Source of the DNA: Synechocystis sp. LKSZ1
GTDB lineage: Bacteria; Cyanobacteriota; Cyanobacteriia; Cyanobacteriales; Microcystaceae
Direction of reading: 5' to 3'
DNA: 64,000 bases
Assembly (NCBI RefSeq): GCF_040436315.1
Contig: NZ_AP031572.1
Location: forward strand, 992,001-1,056,000
The number at the start of each line of letters is the position of its first letter. Positions within the stretch are counted from its first letter, which is position 1. The notes beneath the pieces are model-generated. The model did no database searches. It had not been told where the DNA came from and worked only from the letters and a program-made list of their open reading frames with translations. Below are positions 1 through 7,185 of the stretch, piece by piece. A program made the translations under genes and the position numbers.

Positions 1-476
1 GCGATGGTTTGCTCGCGACTCATGCCCCATTCCCGCGCCGGGGCCAGTACCTTCAGATGGGGATTCAGGGCCATAATGCCCACATCAAAGCGGACTTGGT
101 CATTACCTTTGCCCGTACAGCCATGGGCCACTGCATCCGCACCATACTTCTCCGCCGCTTCCACCAGCATTTTGGCGATCAGAGGACGGGCCAGGGCCGT
201 TGAGAGGGGATAGCGATTTTCGTAGAGGGCGTTGGCCTGGATAGCCCGGAAGGCATAGTCTTGGACAAATTCAGCTTTGCCGTCAATCACCAGGGATTCC
301 ACGGCCCCACAGCGCAGGGCCTTAGCTTGAATCGGCCCTAGTTCATCCCCCTGACCTAAATCCGCCGCGAGGGTAATTACCTCTTTAACACCCCATTCAT
401 GCATCAGGTAGGGAATACAGACCGAGGTATCAACCCCACCAGAATAAGCAAGCACTACTTTATTGGCACGACCCAT
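1..476 (-). CDS. argG: Argininosuccinate synthase, N-terminal part (runs off window)
   Basis: Argininosuccinate synthase joins citrulline and aspartate with ATP, the penultimate step of arginine synthesis, in the cytosol. The reading frame starts at an ATG at 476 and stays open to base 1, giving about 158 residues. The N-type ATP pyrophosphatase loop SGGVDTS lies at residues 12-18, and the conserved stretch [13 protein letters not shown] follows near residue 113. The first residues run directly into the beta-strand of this loop, as is normal for the family. The C-terminal two thirds lie outside the window. It is divergent from the oxidoreductase at 677, with 200 bases between them. Confidence 0.95.
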   Translation of the reverse strand, partial: MGRANKVVLAYSGGVDTSVCIPYLMHEWGVKEVITLAADLGQGDELGPIQAKALRCGAVESLVIDGKAEFVQDYAFRAIQANALYENRYPLSTALARPLIAKMLVEAAEKYGADAVAHGCTGKGNDQVRFDVGIMALNPHLKVLAPAREWGMSREQTI

Positions 477-676
477 AAATGGTTTGACCTACAACAATAA
501 CTAAGGCGCTATTTTATCAGGTATCTCTACGAGCAACCGGTGCGCAATGAACAGAAAATCTAGACGCGCCCCTCCTGCCCGGCTGTGCTAGTATCTTAGG
601 CAGGAAATTTTGAGTAACAAACCTTAACTTTTCCGTCAAGCCCTGCGGTCGTGTGTAGAGGAGTTAGGCGCCCATT

Positions 677-1741
677 ATGACAACTGGTTATCTCAAAGGA
701 CAAAGAAGTTATCTCGAACCTATCCGCATCGGCGTGATCGGCGTGGGCAATATGGGTCAGCACCACACCCGCGTTTTGAGCTTGATGAAGGATGTTGAAT
801 TTGTCGGTATTGCCGATGTCAATGTCGAGCGAGGCCTAGACACGGCCAGTAAATACCGGGTTAAGTTTTTTGAACGTTACCAAGATATGTTGCCCTTTGT
901 GGATGCCGTCTGCGTAGCGGTGCCCACCCGACTCCACCACAGCGTTGGCATGGCCTGTCTCCAGGCAGGGGTACATACGCTGATCGAAAAACCGATTGCC
1001 GCCAGTATTGCCGAAGCGGAATCCTTAGTGAATGCAGCGGCGGAATCCCACTGTATTCTGCAAGTGGGCCATATTGAGCGGTTTAACCCGGCCTTTCAAG
1101 AATTAAGCAAAGTCCTCAAAACGGAAGAACTTTTGGCCGTTGAGGCCCACCGCATGAGCCCTTATTCCCAACGGGCCAACGATGTATCTGTGGTGTTGGA
1201 TCTGATGATTCATGACATTGACCTGCTCCAGGAATTGGTGGGGGCTCCCGTGGTGAAACTGACCGCCAGCGGCAGTCGGGCCTCCGGTTCAGGTTATCTG
1301 GATTACGTGACCGCCACCCTGGGCTTTGCCTCCGGCATTGTGGCCACCCTGACCGCTAGCAAAGTGACCCACCGCAAGATCCGTCGCATTGCGGCCCACT
1401 GTAAAAATTCCCTCACGGAGGCGGATTTCCTCAACAACGAGATCCTGATCCATCGTCAAACCACCGCCAACTGTACAACCGATTATGGCCAAGTCCTCTA
1501 CCGCCAAGATGGCCTGATTGAGAAGGTTTACACCAGCAATATTGAACCCTTGCACGCCGAGCTAGAACACTTTGTCTATTGTGTCCGGGGCGGCGACCAG
1601 CCTTCCGTTGGCGGCGAACAGGCCCTCAAGGCCCTGCGCATTGCCAGTCTAATCGAACAAATGGCCCTCGATGGCCAGGTTTGGCATTCCTCCGAATTAG
1701 AATCCCTTAATCCAGTCTTGGCCCTTGGCCTGGGGGCCTAG
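677..1741 (+). CDS. Gfo/Idh/MocA family oxidoreductase
   Basis: NAD(P)-dependent sugar or cyclitol dehydrogenase-like protein of 354 residues. The Rossmann dinucleotide motif GVGNMG lies at residues 22-27, the family EKP motif at 104-106, and HIERFNP at 132-138. The substrate cannot be told from sequence. A purine-rich GAGGAG lies upstream of the ATG, though the spacing is rather long. It converges on an RmlA-like nucleotidyltransferase, and the two stop codons overlap in a CTAG tetranucleotide. That neighbour makes nucleotide-sugar or polysaccharide metabolism a reasonable guess, but this is inference from position only. Confidence 0.85.
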   Translation: MTTGYLKGQRSYLEPIRIGVIGVGNMGQHHTRVLSLMKDVEFVGIADVNVERGLDTASKYRVKFFERYQDMLPFVDAVCVAVPTRLHHSVGMACLQAGVHTLIEKPIAASIAEAESLVNAAAESHCILQVGHIERFNPAFQELSKVLKTEELLAVEAHRMSPYSQRANDVSVVLDLMIHDIDLLQELVGAPVVKLTASGSRASGSGYLDYVTATLGFASGIVATLTASKVTHRKIRRIAAHCKNSLTEADFLNNEILIHRQTTANCTTDYGQVLYRQDGLIEKVYTSNIEPLHAELEHFVYCVRGGDQPSVGGEQALKALRIASLIEQMALDGQVWHSSELESLNPVLALGLGA

Positions 1742-2811
1742 ACCAACTCAATTTGGGAATCGTCCCCCACCAGAAAGCGCAGGGCCCGGGGTTGACCTGG
1801 GGCCAAACTCAGGCGAGCCCGTTGACCGATCACGCTGTCCACGATCCGCTGTTGTACCCCGAGAATCTGGGCCCCCGGCAAAATAACGCTGTGCTCTAGA
1901 TCCGCATCCTGGATAATGGCTTCATCGGCAATACTGCTGTAGGGGCCAATAAACGAATTTTCGATCCGACAGTTTTCGCCAATGATTACCGGCCCTCGCA
2001 GGGTACTGTTGATAATCTGGGCACTGGGAGCAATGGCAACCCGGCCAATAATTTTACTGGTTTCATCAATCTGGCCCTGTTTATCCTGGCGGAGTAGACT
2101 ATCGAGAATGATGCGATTGGCCTCTAGAAGGTCGTCTTTTTTACCGGTATCCAGCCACCAGCCTTGCAACTCCAGGGCCTCAACGGTTTTGCCTTGGTTC
2201 AGCAAAGTCTGAATGGCATCGGTGATTTCCAATTCTCCTCGGGCCGAGGGTTGGATAGCGGCAATGGCCGCATGGATCGACGCGGCAAAGAAATATAACC
2301 CCACCAGGGCCAAATTAGAGGGGGGAGCCTGGGGTTTTTCCACTAGGGCCAGGACATGGCCCTGCTCATCAACGGTGGCCACCCCGAAGGCACTAGGATT
2401 CGACACCTGACGGAGGAGGATCAAGGCATCTAGGCTTTTTTGTTGAAAATGTTGTAAAAACTGACCCAAGCTATCTTGGATCAGGTTATCTCCGAGGTAC
2501 ATCACAAAGGGGGAGTCACCCAGGAAGGGCTGGGCGACCTTAACCGCGTGGGCCAGACCCAGAGGTTGTTCCTGCAAAATATAGGTGATTTTGACCCCAA
2601 AACGCTCTCCATTCCCGGTTTTCGCTTGGATTTCTGGCCCCGTTTCTGGGCTGATAATAATGCCAATTTCCTCAATGCCAGCGGCGGCAATGGCCTCCAG
2701 GCCATACCAAAGAATCGGCTTATTGGCCACGGGTACTAATTGTTTGGCCCCGGTATAGGTCAAGGGGCGCAGTCGAGTACCTTTGCCACCGGATAGAATT
2801 AAGGCTTTCAT
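1738..2811 (-). CDS. Glucose-1-phosphate thymidylyltransferase, long form
   Basis: Nucleotidyltransferase that activates a sugar phosphate with a nucleoside triphosphate. The signature GGKGTRLRP is at residues 8-16, followed by K in KQLVP and by the YLGDN motif. At 357 residues it is longer than RmlA proper. The extra C-terminal part, from about residue 240, is built of hexapeptide-like repeats (left-handed beta helix), as in the long RmlA-like family of cyanobacteria, archaea and actinobacteria. Whether the product is dTDP-glucose is inferred from the family. Its ATG lies 4 bases beyond the stop codon of the CheW-like gene, which is transcribed first on this strand, so the two are probably one operon. 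Confidence 0.88.
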   Translation of the reverse strand: MKALILSGGKGTRLRPLTYTGAKQLVPVANKPILWYGLEAIAAAGIEEIGIIISPETGPEIQAKTGNGERFGVKITYILQEQPLGLAHAVKVAQPFLGDSPFVMYLGDNLIQDSLGQFLQHFQQKSLDALILLRQVSNPSAFGVATVDEQGHVLALVEKPQAPPSNLALVGLYFFAASIHAAIAAIQPSARGELEITDAIQTLLNQGKTVEALELQGWWLDTGKKDDLLEANRIILDSLLRQDKQGQIDETSKIIGRVAIAPSAQIINSTLRGPVIIGENCRIENSFIGPYSSIADEAIIQDADLEHSVILPGAQILGVQQRIVDSVIGQRARLSLAPGQPRALRFLVGDDSQIELV

Positions 2812-2815
2812 CGAC

Positions 2816-3337
2816 TTACGGGGTTGCCACTAGCGCATCGGGATCGAGGAGAAACACCGTCAAGGACTGGCCCGGCTGGGGGATAACCATCACATGACTG
2901 GCACAATTAAGGGTATCATTTTGCCGGTAGGAATCCGGTAGAATCCGCATTTGTTCCACTGCCACATCAATCAGCGTCGGCGTTTCGGGTACCACCAGAG
3001 CAAATTCCTCGCCTAAGCGGTTTTTGGCCAGAATCAAAAATTGCTTGGTAACAGCCGAGGGAAGCTGAGAACGATGGAGGAGACGTTGGCCCAGATCAAT
3101 CACCGTCACGGAACGATCTTCGAGGTGAATGATACCTGTTGCGGTTGTGCCACTGCCATGGACAGTTGCATAGTTCAAAATCCGTACCACCTGGTCGATG
3201 GGCAGGGCCAGGTGCAGTTTTCCCAGGGTGAAGAGCAGAAATTTTGCGGTTGAGCGAGTCGCTTTGGCGGGAGGTTCCTGATTAGGCAAGCTGGCCCTAG
3301 AGAGGTTAGCCGATGTGGGCTGGGGGAGCGTATTCAT
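2816..3337 (-). CDS. CheW-like domain protein
   Basis: Single CheW domain after a short Ser/Ala-rich N-terminus, 173 residues from the ATG at 3337. A TTG further upstream at 3364 is possible but less likely. CheW proteins couple receptors to CheA-type kinases. In cyanobacteria they serve phototaxis and pilus systems or act in isolation. The domain core is clear (FTLGKLHLALPIDQV, then IIHLEDRSVTVIDLG). No receptor or CheA gene is in the window, so the partner is unknown. The gene is followed after 4 bases by the nucleotidyltransferase. Confidence 0.82.
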   Translation of the reverse strand: MNTLPQPTSANLSRASLPNQEPPAKATRSTAKFLLFTLGKLHLALPIDQVVRILNYATVHGSGTTATGIIHLEDRSVTVIDLGQRLLHRSQLPSAVTKQFLILAKNRLGEEFALVVPETPTLIDVAVEQMRILPDSYRQNDTLNCASHVMVIPQPGQSLTVFLLDPDALVATP

Positions 3338-3450
3338 AAATGTTAGGTAGGCATTGAAGTTCAAAAAAGGATTCTGGCCAGCCCCAATAATGGCGACTCC
3401 GCGTTTTCCCTAGTTTATCGTTGATTCGGTTGGGACGCGGTTCCCAGGGC

Positions 3451-4323
3451 CTAGAAACCCGAAGTCCGCAGAATATAATTCATTTTTTCGACCACGATCT
3501 GGGTCTGCTCCAGCATGGCGAAATGACCACAGTCGGGAATTTCGATCACATTTTGGCCCATGGGATAAAACAGGGAATGAAAACTCGCCAAATAATTGAC
3601 ATATTTAGATTCCATCACCATATCTTTCTGGCCCGCCAAAAAATAAACCGGTTGACTCAGTTGGGCCACGAGTTGGGGCAATAAATGCACCTCTTCCTCG
3701 GTGGTACTTTCTAGTAGGGAACCCAGGGCCGCGGCGGCATCGGCCCGGACAAAATCCTGAATTCGTTGTCGGCCCCAGGGCCGGGCCAGGGTTTTTTCCA
3801 CCATCAACCGAGCGAAAAGCAAGTCTAGCAGGGGTAATGTCGCCAACCAGGGGGGCCGAAAACTGACTAACCGCTGACCCATGGTGCGGAACCGCTCAAA
3901 TTCTTCCTTGAGATAAATCCCCCCCCCGGCGTTGAGACAAACCACCCCCTGGACTCTCTCGGGACAGGCCTTGGCCGCCCAAAGCGCAATACTTCCCCCC
4001 AAGGAATGACCCACCAACCAGGCCTGGGTAATGTGGAGTTGCTCTAGCAGAAGGATGAGATCCCTCGCATAGGCCGCCAAACTGAAAGGACTCAGGGCCT
4101 GGTCAGCAGATGTTGCCAGGGTTTCAGTCTGAGAATCGCCAAACCCCCTGAGGTCGTAGGTCAAACAAGGGTAGTCCGTGGATAATTGCTGGACTAGGGG
4201 TTGCCAGTAATGACGACTGAGAAGCCAGCCATGGATGTAGATAAGGACTGGCCGCGAAGCCACGCACTCGGGGCCGGTTAATTCGTAGTGATGAGGCACT
4301 CCCAAAATATTAATTGAGGGCAT
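3451..4323 (-). CDS. Alpha/beta hydrolase
   Basis: Alpha/beta-hydrolase fold protein of 290 residues. The nucleophile elbow GHSLGG places the catalytic serine at residue 107. HGW at 31-33 forms the oxyanion-hole segment, an acid lies in GQKDMV near residue 231, and the catalytic His is in CGHFAM near residue 267. All three catalytic elements are therefore present. The substrate is not predictable. It is a single gene with an ATG start, and the 5' flank is the boundary of an acquired island starting near 4.4 kb. Confidence 0.88.
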   Translation of the reverse strand: MPSINILGVPHHYELTGPECVASRPVLIYIHGWLLSRHYWQPLVQQLSTDYPCLTYDLRGFGDSQTETLATSADQALSPFSLAAYARDLILLLEQLHITQAWLVGHSLGGSIALWAAKACPERVQGVVCLNAGGGIYLKEEFERFRTMGQRLVSFRPPWLATLPLLDLLFARLMVEKTLARPWGRQRIQDFVRADAAAALGSLLESTTEEEVHLLPQLVAQLSQPVYFLAGQKDMVMESKYVNYLASFHSLFYPMGQNVIEIPDCGHFAMLEQTQIVVEKMNYILRTSGF

Positions 4324-4439
4324 AGTTATCCTGGACTGAAAACCGGGTTCACGGAACCATCCCCATTATCGCAAACCGACAACGCAGGTCTTGCCTCTAT
4401 AAAGATAAATAAGATTTACATTACCAAGAGAGTATATAG

Positions 4440-4760
4440 ATTAAGGTCTATGTGCCTTGGGTCATAGGTAAACGCAATCCGTCAGTGGAGCCTACCGTCT
4501 GACTGGCGATAGATGAGGCTTGCCGCGTTAGGGACTAGCACCGATAGGCAGAGACCGCCAAGGAAAAATGATGCACCCTTGCTGGCCCTGGGCGATCAGC
4601 CCGCAGGCCCGACCCAGGGGCGGAGCGGACGGGGAACGCTTAAAATAAGGAGCATTCAAGCTAGGCTGGCCCAATTCGGTAAGAGTAATGCTTGAGGCGG
4701 ATAGTCTCGCGTACTATGTTTAGGCGTGTTCGGAGTGGCGTAGAGCCCATAAAAAAGGAC
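4440..4760 (+). ncRNA. Candidate large structured RNA (possibly HEARO/omega-RNA-like)
   Basis: This stretch of the 545-base gap has no credible gene but dense self-complementarity. GTGCCTTGG (4452-4460) can pair at long range with CCAAGG (4558-4563) and GCAC (4573-4576). CCCTGGG (4586-4592) pairs perfectly with CCCAGGG (4613-4619), with GGC/GCC nested inside. AGCG (4624-4627) can pair with CGCT (4637-4640). AGCATT (4651-4656) or TCAAGC (4656-4661) can pair with AATGCT or GCTTGA (4687-4695). It is more GC-rich than its flanks. It does not match RNase P, tmRNA or SRP RNA motifs that I know. An orphan HEARO RNA, the guide RNA of IscB-type elements, is one possibility. The strand is uncertain. 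Confidence 0.35.
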
Positions 4761-4877
4761 ACTAATCGGCATCATACGCTTTTTGGTGTATTGTACGAAA
4801 ACTTTCTGTGTAATACCTAGTCGGGCAGCAAGATGCAGTTTGGGAGTTTACAATAGGTTCTAATATGGTTGAGCAGT

Positions 4878-5288
4878 ATGAAATCACCGAAAGAAGTTGT
4901 ACAGGATTGGGTTGCGGCATTTAACGCTTGCGACCCACACGCACTTATCAAGCTTTATCATGATGACGCCGAAAATCATCAAGTCGCTTTTGGCGATCCG
5001 CTTCATGGGCGCGAGGCTTTATTGGAGAGCTTCATCGCATTTTTCACCGCTTTTCCAGACAACTATACGCACCCGCTAAACATATTTGAGGATAGTGAGT
5101 GGGCTATAGTTGAGTGGAAAGGCGGCGGCACATTTTTAGGACAACTGGGCGATAATGCGCCAAATGGCAAGAGTTTTACACTACAAGGCTGCGGTTTCTT
5201 TCATGTTATCAACGAAAAAATCAAGTTCCAGCGTGGCTACATTGACAAGCACACATGGCTCTCGCAGCTTGGAATACCTGTTGTGTAA
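4878..5288 (+). CDS. SnoaL-like / NTF2-fold protein
   Basis: 136 residues from the ATG at 4878 (a TTG at 4869 is an alternative). The pattern is that of SnoaL-like NTF2-fold proteins: an N-terminal helix with VAAFNACDPHALIKLYHDD, then HGREALLESF, then strands ending in GCGFFHVINEKI. Such domains bind or isomerise small hydrophobic ligands, and the function here is unknown. It is the first cassette of the array. Its ATG is only a few bases inside the GTTGAGC core site, which is typical of cassette genes, and it has no promoter of its own. Confidence 0.78.
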   Translation: MKSPKEVVQDWVAAFNACDPHALIKLYHDDAENHQVAFGDPLHGREALLESFIAFFTAFPDNYTHPLNIFEDSEWAIVEWKGGGTFLGQLGDNAPNGKSFTLQGCGFFHVINEKIKFQRGYIDKHTWLSQLGIPVV

Positions 5289-5301
5289 GTCGTAAACTGC
5301 T

Positions 5302-5385
5302 GCCTAACAAGTGCGTTGCAGCGGAATGAAAATTTTTAGTGTTTCTCTCAATGTTGCTTGTATCCGCTGAACATGGGCGTTATAT
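5302..5385 (+). other. attC recombination site 1
   Basis: The left arm is GCCTAAC at 5302-5308 followed by GTGCGTTGCAGCGGA. The right arm is TCCGCTGAACATGGGCGTT, ending in the core GTTATAT at 5379-5385. The arms pair as CAGCGGA with TCCGCTG, and the left arm has one extra G, in the manner of the extrahelical bases that give attC its strand choice. The core deviates slightly from GTTRRRY. A second GTTAGGG about 14 bases downstream could be a decayed core. Confidence 0.75.
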
Positions 5386-5492
5386 CGCTTCGTTTCAAGT
5401 GTTAGGGCGTTCTTTCAAAGCTATCTGTAAGTCTTCCAAACTATTACAGTGCGTCAATTATCTGACACTGCATGTGGTGCTATAGTAGTGTC

Positions 5493-5876
5493 ATGTCCCC
5501 TTTGCCGTTGCTTCGGATTGTTGTTGACACCAATGTTCTGTTTGAAGGTCTCACCAAACAAGGCGGGGCTTCAGGGTTGATTATTGATGCTTGGTTGACT
5601 GGGCTGATGGTGGTTTGTGTCTCCAATGCGCTTGCCTATGAATATGATGATGTGTTGTCTTGAAAACTCTCAGAAGCATGCTGGATTAAACTGCAGCCTG
5701 TGTTAGGGCAACTCCTCAGCTTGACTCAATACACGAATATTTATTTCTCATGGCGACCGACTTCCCCAGATGCAGGTGACGATTTAGTGATTGATTGTGC
5801 AATGAATGCAGGCGCAATTGTAGTTACGTCTAATATTCGAGATTTTCGGAGTGCGAAAGAGTCATTGGGGCTATGA
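5493..5876 (+). pseudogene. PIN-domain toxin interrupted by an in-frame TGA
   Basis: The frame reads as a PIN-domain ribonuclease toxin of 127 residues with one internal stop, TGA at 5661-5663 (codon 57). Before it are IVVDTNVL with the metal-binding Asp12 and NALAYEYDDVL with Glu50. After it, in the same frame, the rest of the family pattern continues (KLSEACW, then DAGDDLVIDCAMNAG, then VVTSNIRDF), ending at TGA 5874-5876. A CGA to TGA change (Arg to stop) is the simplest explanation. The last codon overlaps an ATG in the antitoxin frame. Without readthrough only a 56-residue fragment is made, so the toxin is probably dead. Confidence 0.82.
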
Positions 5877-5926
5877 GTAATGACACCTGTGCAATTCGTG
5901 AGCTTATTAGCATTAGGAGAAAAACC

Positions 5927-6250
5927 ATGAGTCGATTAACCTTACGATTACCTGAAACGTTGCATCAACAGCTTGCTTATCTCGCTGAAGGCGAAGGTGT
6001 ATCATTAAATCAGCACATTGTTTATGCATTGACTCGTCAGGCAGCCTTAGCTCATGCGATTCAGGTCGTCCCTGAAGCGGAAGTTGAACAGCAACAGCAG
6101 TCGTTCCAGTTATTGATCAAGCAGCTAGGGCAAGCTTTGTCTGCTGAGATTCAGTCTGTTTTAGCGACACGCGAGCAAACTGAGCCAGAAGCAGACCTGA
6201 GTTCAGATGTCGTTGCGCGTCTTCAAGAACGCATCCAAAAGCGGGCATGA
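5927..6250 (+). CDS. Ribbon-helix-helix antitoxin (HicB/Arc-like)
   Basis: 107 residues from the ATG at 5927, which has an AGGAGA ribosome-binding site seven bases upstream. A longer frame from an ATG at 5873 exists but lacks such a site. The N-terminus SRLTLRLPETLHQQL followed by GVSLNQHIVYALTRQ is a ribbon-helix-helix DNA-binding fold. The acidic, Gln-rich C-terminal half is the likely toxin-binding tail. It normally neutralises the upstream PIN toxin and represses the pair. Here the toxin frame is interrupted, so the antitoxin may be an orphan. Confidence 0.83.
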   Translation: MSRLTLRLPETLHQQLAYLAEGEGVSLNQHIVYALTRQAALAHAIQVVPEAEVEQQQQSFQLLIKQLGQALSAEIQSVLATREQTEPEADLSSDVVARLQERIQKRA

Positions 6251-6278
6251 GTATGGAAAACGGGAGTTAGCGCCAGTG

Positions 6279-6362
6279 AGATAACAAGTCGTTGCAGCGG
6301 CGAGCAAAGTCTTCTAGCTTCGTTTGTAGTTAATGGAGCGCCGCTCACTTTAGCCGTTATGC
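6279..6362 (+). other. attC recombination site 2 (array end)
   Basis: The left arm ATAACAAGTCGTTGCAGCGGC (from 6281) pairs imperfectly with GCCGCTCACTTTAGCCGTTAT, whose core GTTATGC is at 6356-6362. The central part is AT-rich and of similar size to attC 1, so both sites span 84 bases. Past the core the sequence returns to the flanking chromosome, so this marks the end of the cassette array. The arms were matched by eye. Confidence 0.72.
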
Positions 6363-6412
6363 CGAAGCACGACAAAACCTTAGTGGATCAGCCCCTCTGA
6401 TAGGAAAAACGG

Positions 6413-6628
6413 TCACTTCTTTTGAAACGAACCGCGCAGTAAAGTGTATAGACCCAGTAGAAAAAACACCCCACCAGCCATCCAGGCAAAAGGGATCACT
6501 TCACTGCTGATCGCCATTGCCAAAATGCTGGGAAGTACTAGAAAGCAGATAAGGGAACAAAGAAATAGGAAAGGCGGCAAAAATTTTGCCAGAAATTGTT
6601 TGAACTGATTATTTTGACGGGCCACCAC
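6413..6628 (-). CDS. Small two-helix membrane protein, function unknown
   Basis: 71 residues with two hydrophobic segments, about residues 14-40 (rich in Phe/Leu) and 46-65, and a basic C-terminus (RGSFQKK). The only available start is GTG at 6628, so translation is less certain. It lies immediately beyond the end of the cassette array and ahead of the DUF393 gene on the opposite side. I do not recognise a family. A small cyanobacterial membrane protein is the likely identity. Confidence 0.5.
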   Translation of the reverse strand: MVARQNNQFKQFLAKFLPPFLFLCSLICFLVLPSILAMAISSEVIPFAWMAGGVFFLLGLYTLLRGSFQKK

Positions 6629-6715
6629 GCCTCTCGATGAAAAACAATTTTTGAATTAATCCAAATTCTACTACGGTCTATTTTTTTGCCGATGATGGCC
6701 TGGGGAAGCAAGCCT

Positions 6716-7174
6716 TTAATCCCGCCGACACTGACCCGTGGCGCAGGCCTCACGACTGGTCTGGCGCAGGGCCAGCAGGGTTGCGAGAGAGGGGCGGCCG
6801 GTCAATGCTAGTCTTCTATCAGCCCAAAGACCGTAGAGCCAATCCACTAAGGGACGAAGCAGGGGCCAACCCGTGGGAGCATAGAGCCAACCCAGACCTA
6901 AAAGCGCGTAAATTCGCCGAAAAACCTCAACATTTTGCAGAATTTGACCATCGGCCGTAATGCCATGGATGCGGCCCATGGCCGTGGCGTAGTCGATGCC
7001 GGCATGGTCGTCGGGGTTATAGTCAGGGGCCGAAATATCCACAAAGGCCACCCGGCCCTGGCCCTTGTCCTGGAAACGCAGAAAGTTAACTTCTCGGAGG
7101 CAGAGGGGACAGTCTCCATCAAAAAGAAGCTTAATCTGCCAGGTGGGTTGCGTCTCAGATGCTGGATGAGCCAT
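6716..7174 (-). CDS. DCC (DUF393) thiol-disulfide oxidoreductase-like protein
   Basis: 152 residues with the DUF393 signature FDGDCPLC near residues 18-25, which gives the family the name DCC. It continues with DISAPDY and the RRIYALLGLGW segment usual for the family. These proteins resemble thioredoxin-fold oxidoreductases and are presumed redox-active through the CPLC cysteine pair. The ATG at 7174 lies 11 bases after the stop of panC/cmk on the same strand, so the two are probably co-transcribed. The physiological partner is unknown. Confidence 0.87.
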   Translation of the reverse strand: MAHPASETQPTWQIKLLFDGDCPLCLREVNFLRFQDKGQGRVAFVDISAPDYNPDDHAGIDYATAMGRIHGITADGQILQNVEVFRRIYALLGLGWLYAPTGWPLLRPLVDWLYGLWADRRLALTGRPSLATLLALRQTSREACATGQCRRD

Positions 7175-7185
7175 GGCCGATTGCG

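Larger units (their letters stand above)
4868..6362 (+). mobile_element. Integron-type gene cassette array without integrase
   Basis: Two cassettes in tandem, each made of coding sequence followed by an attC site: a SnoaL-like gene with attC at 5302-5385, then a PIN/antitoxin pair with attC at 6279-6362. Both attC sites are 84 bases long and show the imperfect inverted-repeat arms of integron recombination sites. The left edge is placed at a GTTGAGC core (GTTRRRY) at 4868, just before the first start codon. All genes point the same way and base usage differs from the flanks, with few of the GGCC-rich words common elsewhere. No intI is present, so this is either a cluster of attC sites lacking integrase or the tail of an array. 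Confidence 0.72.

Noticed and set aside
4513-4695. 60-residue ORF inside the structured RNA candidate
   Set aside because: It is Arg/Pro/Gly-rich without a ribosome-binding site and lies wholly in the pairing region, so it is more likely a by-product of GC-rich RNA sequence.
4381-4760. RNase P RNA, tmRNA or a group I intron in the gap
   Set aside because: The conserved sequence blocks of these RNAs are absent on both strands as far as I can read.
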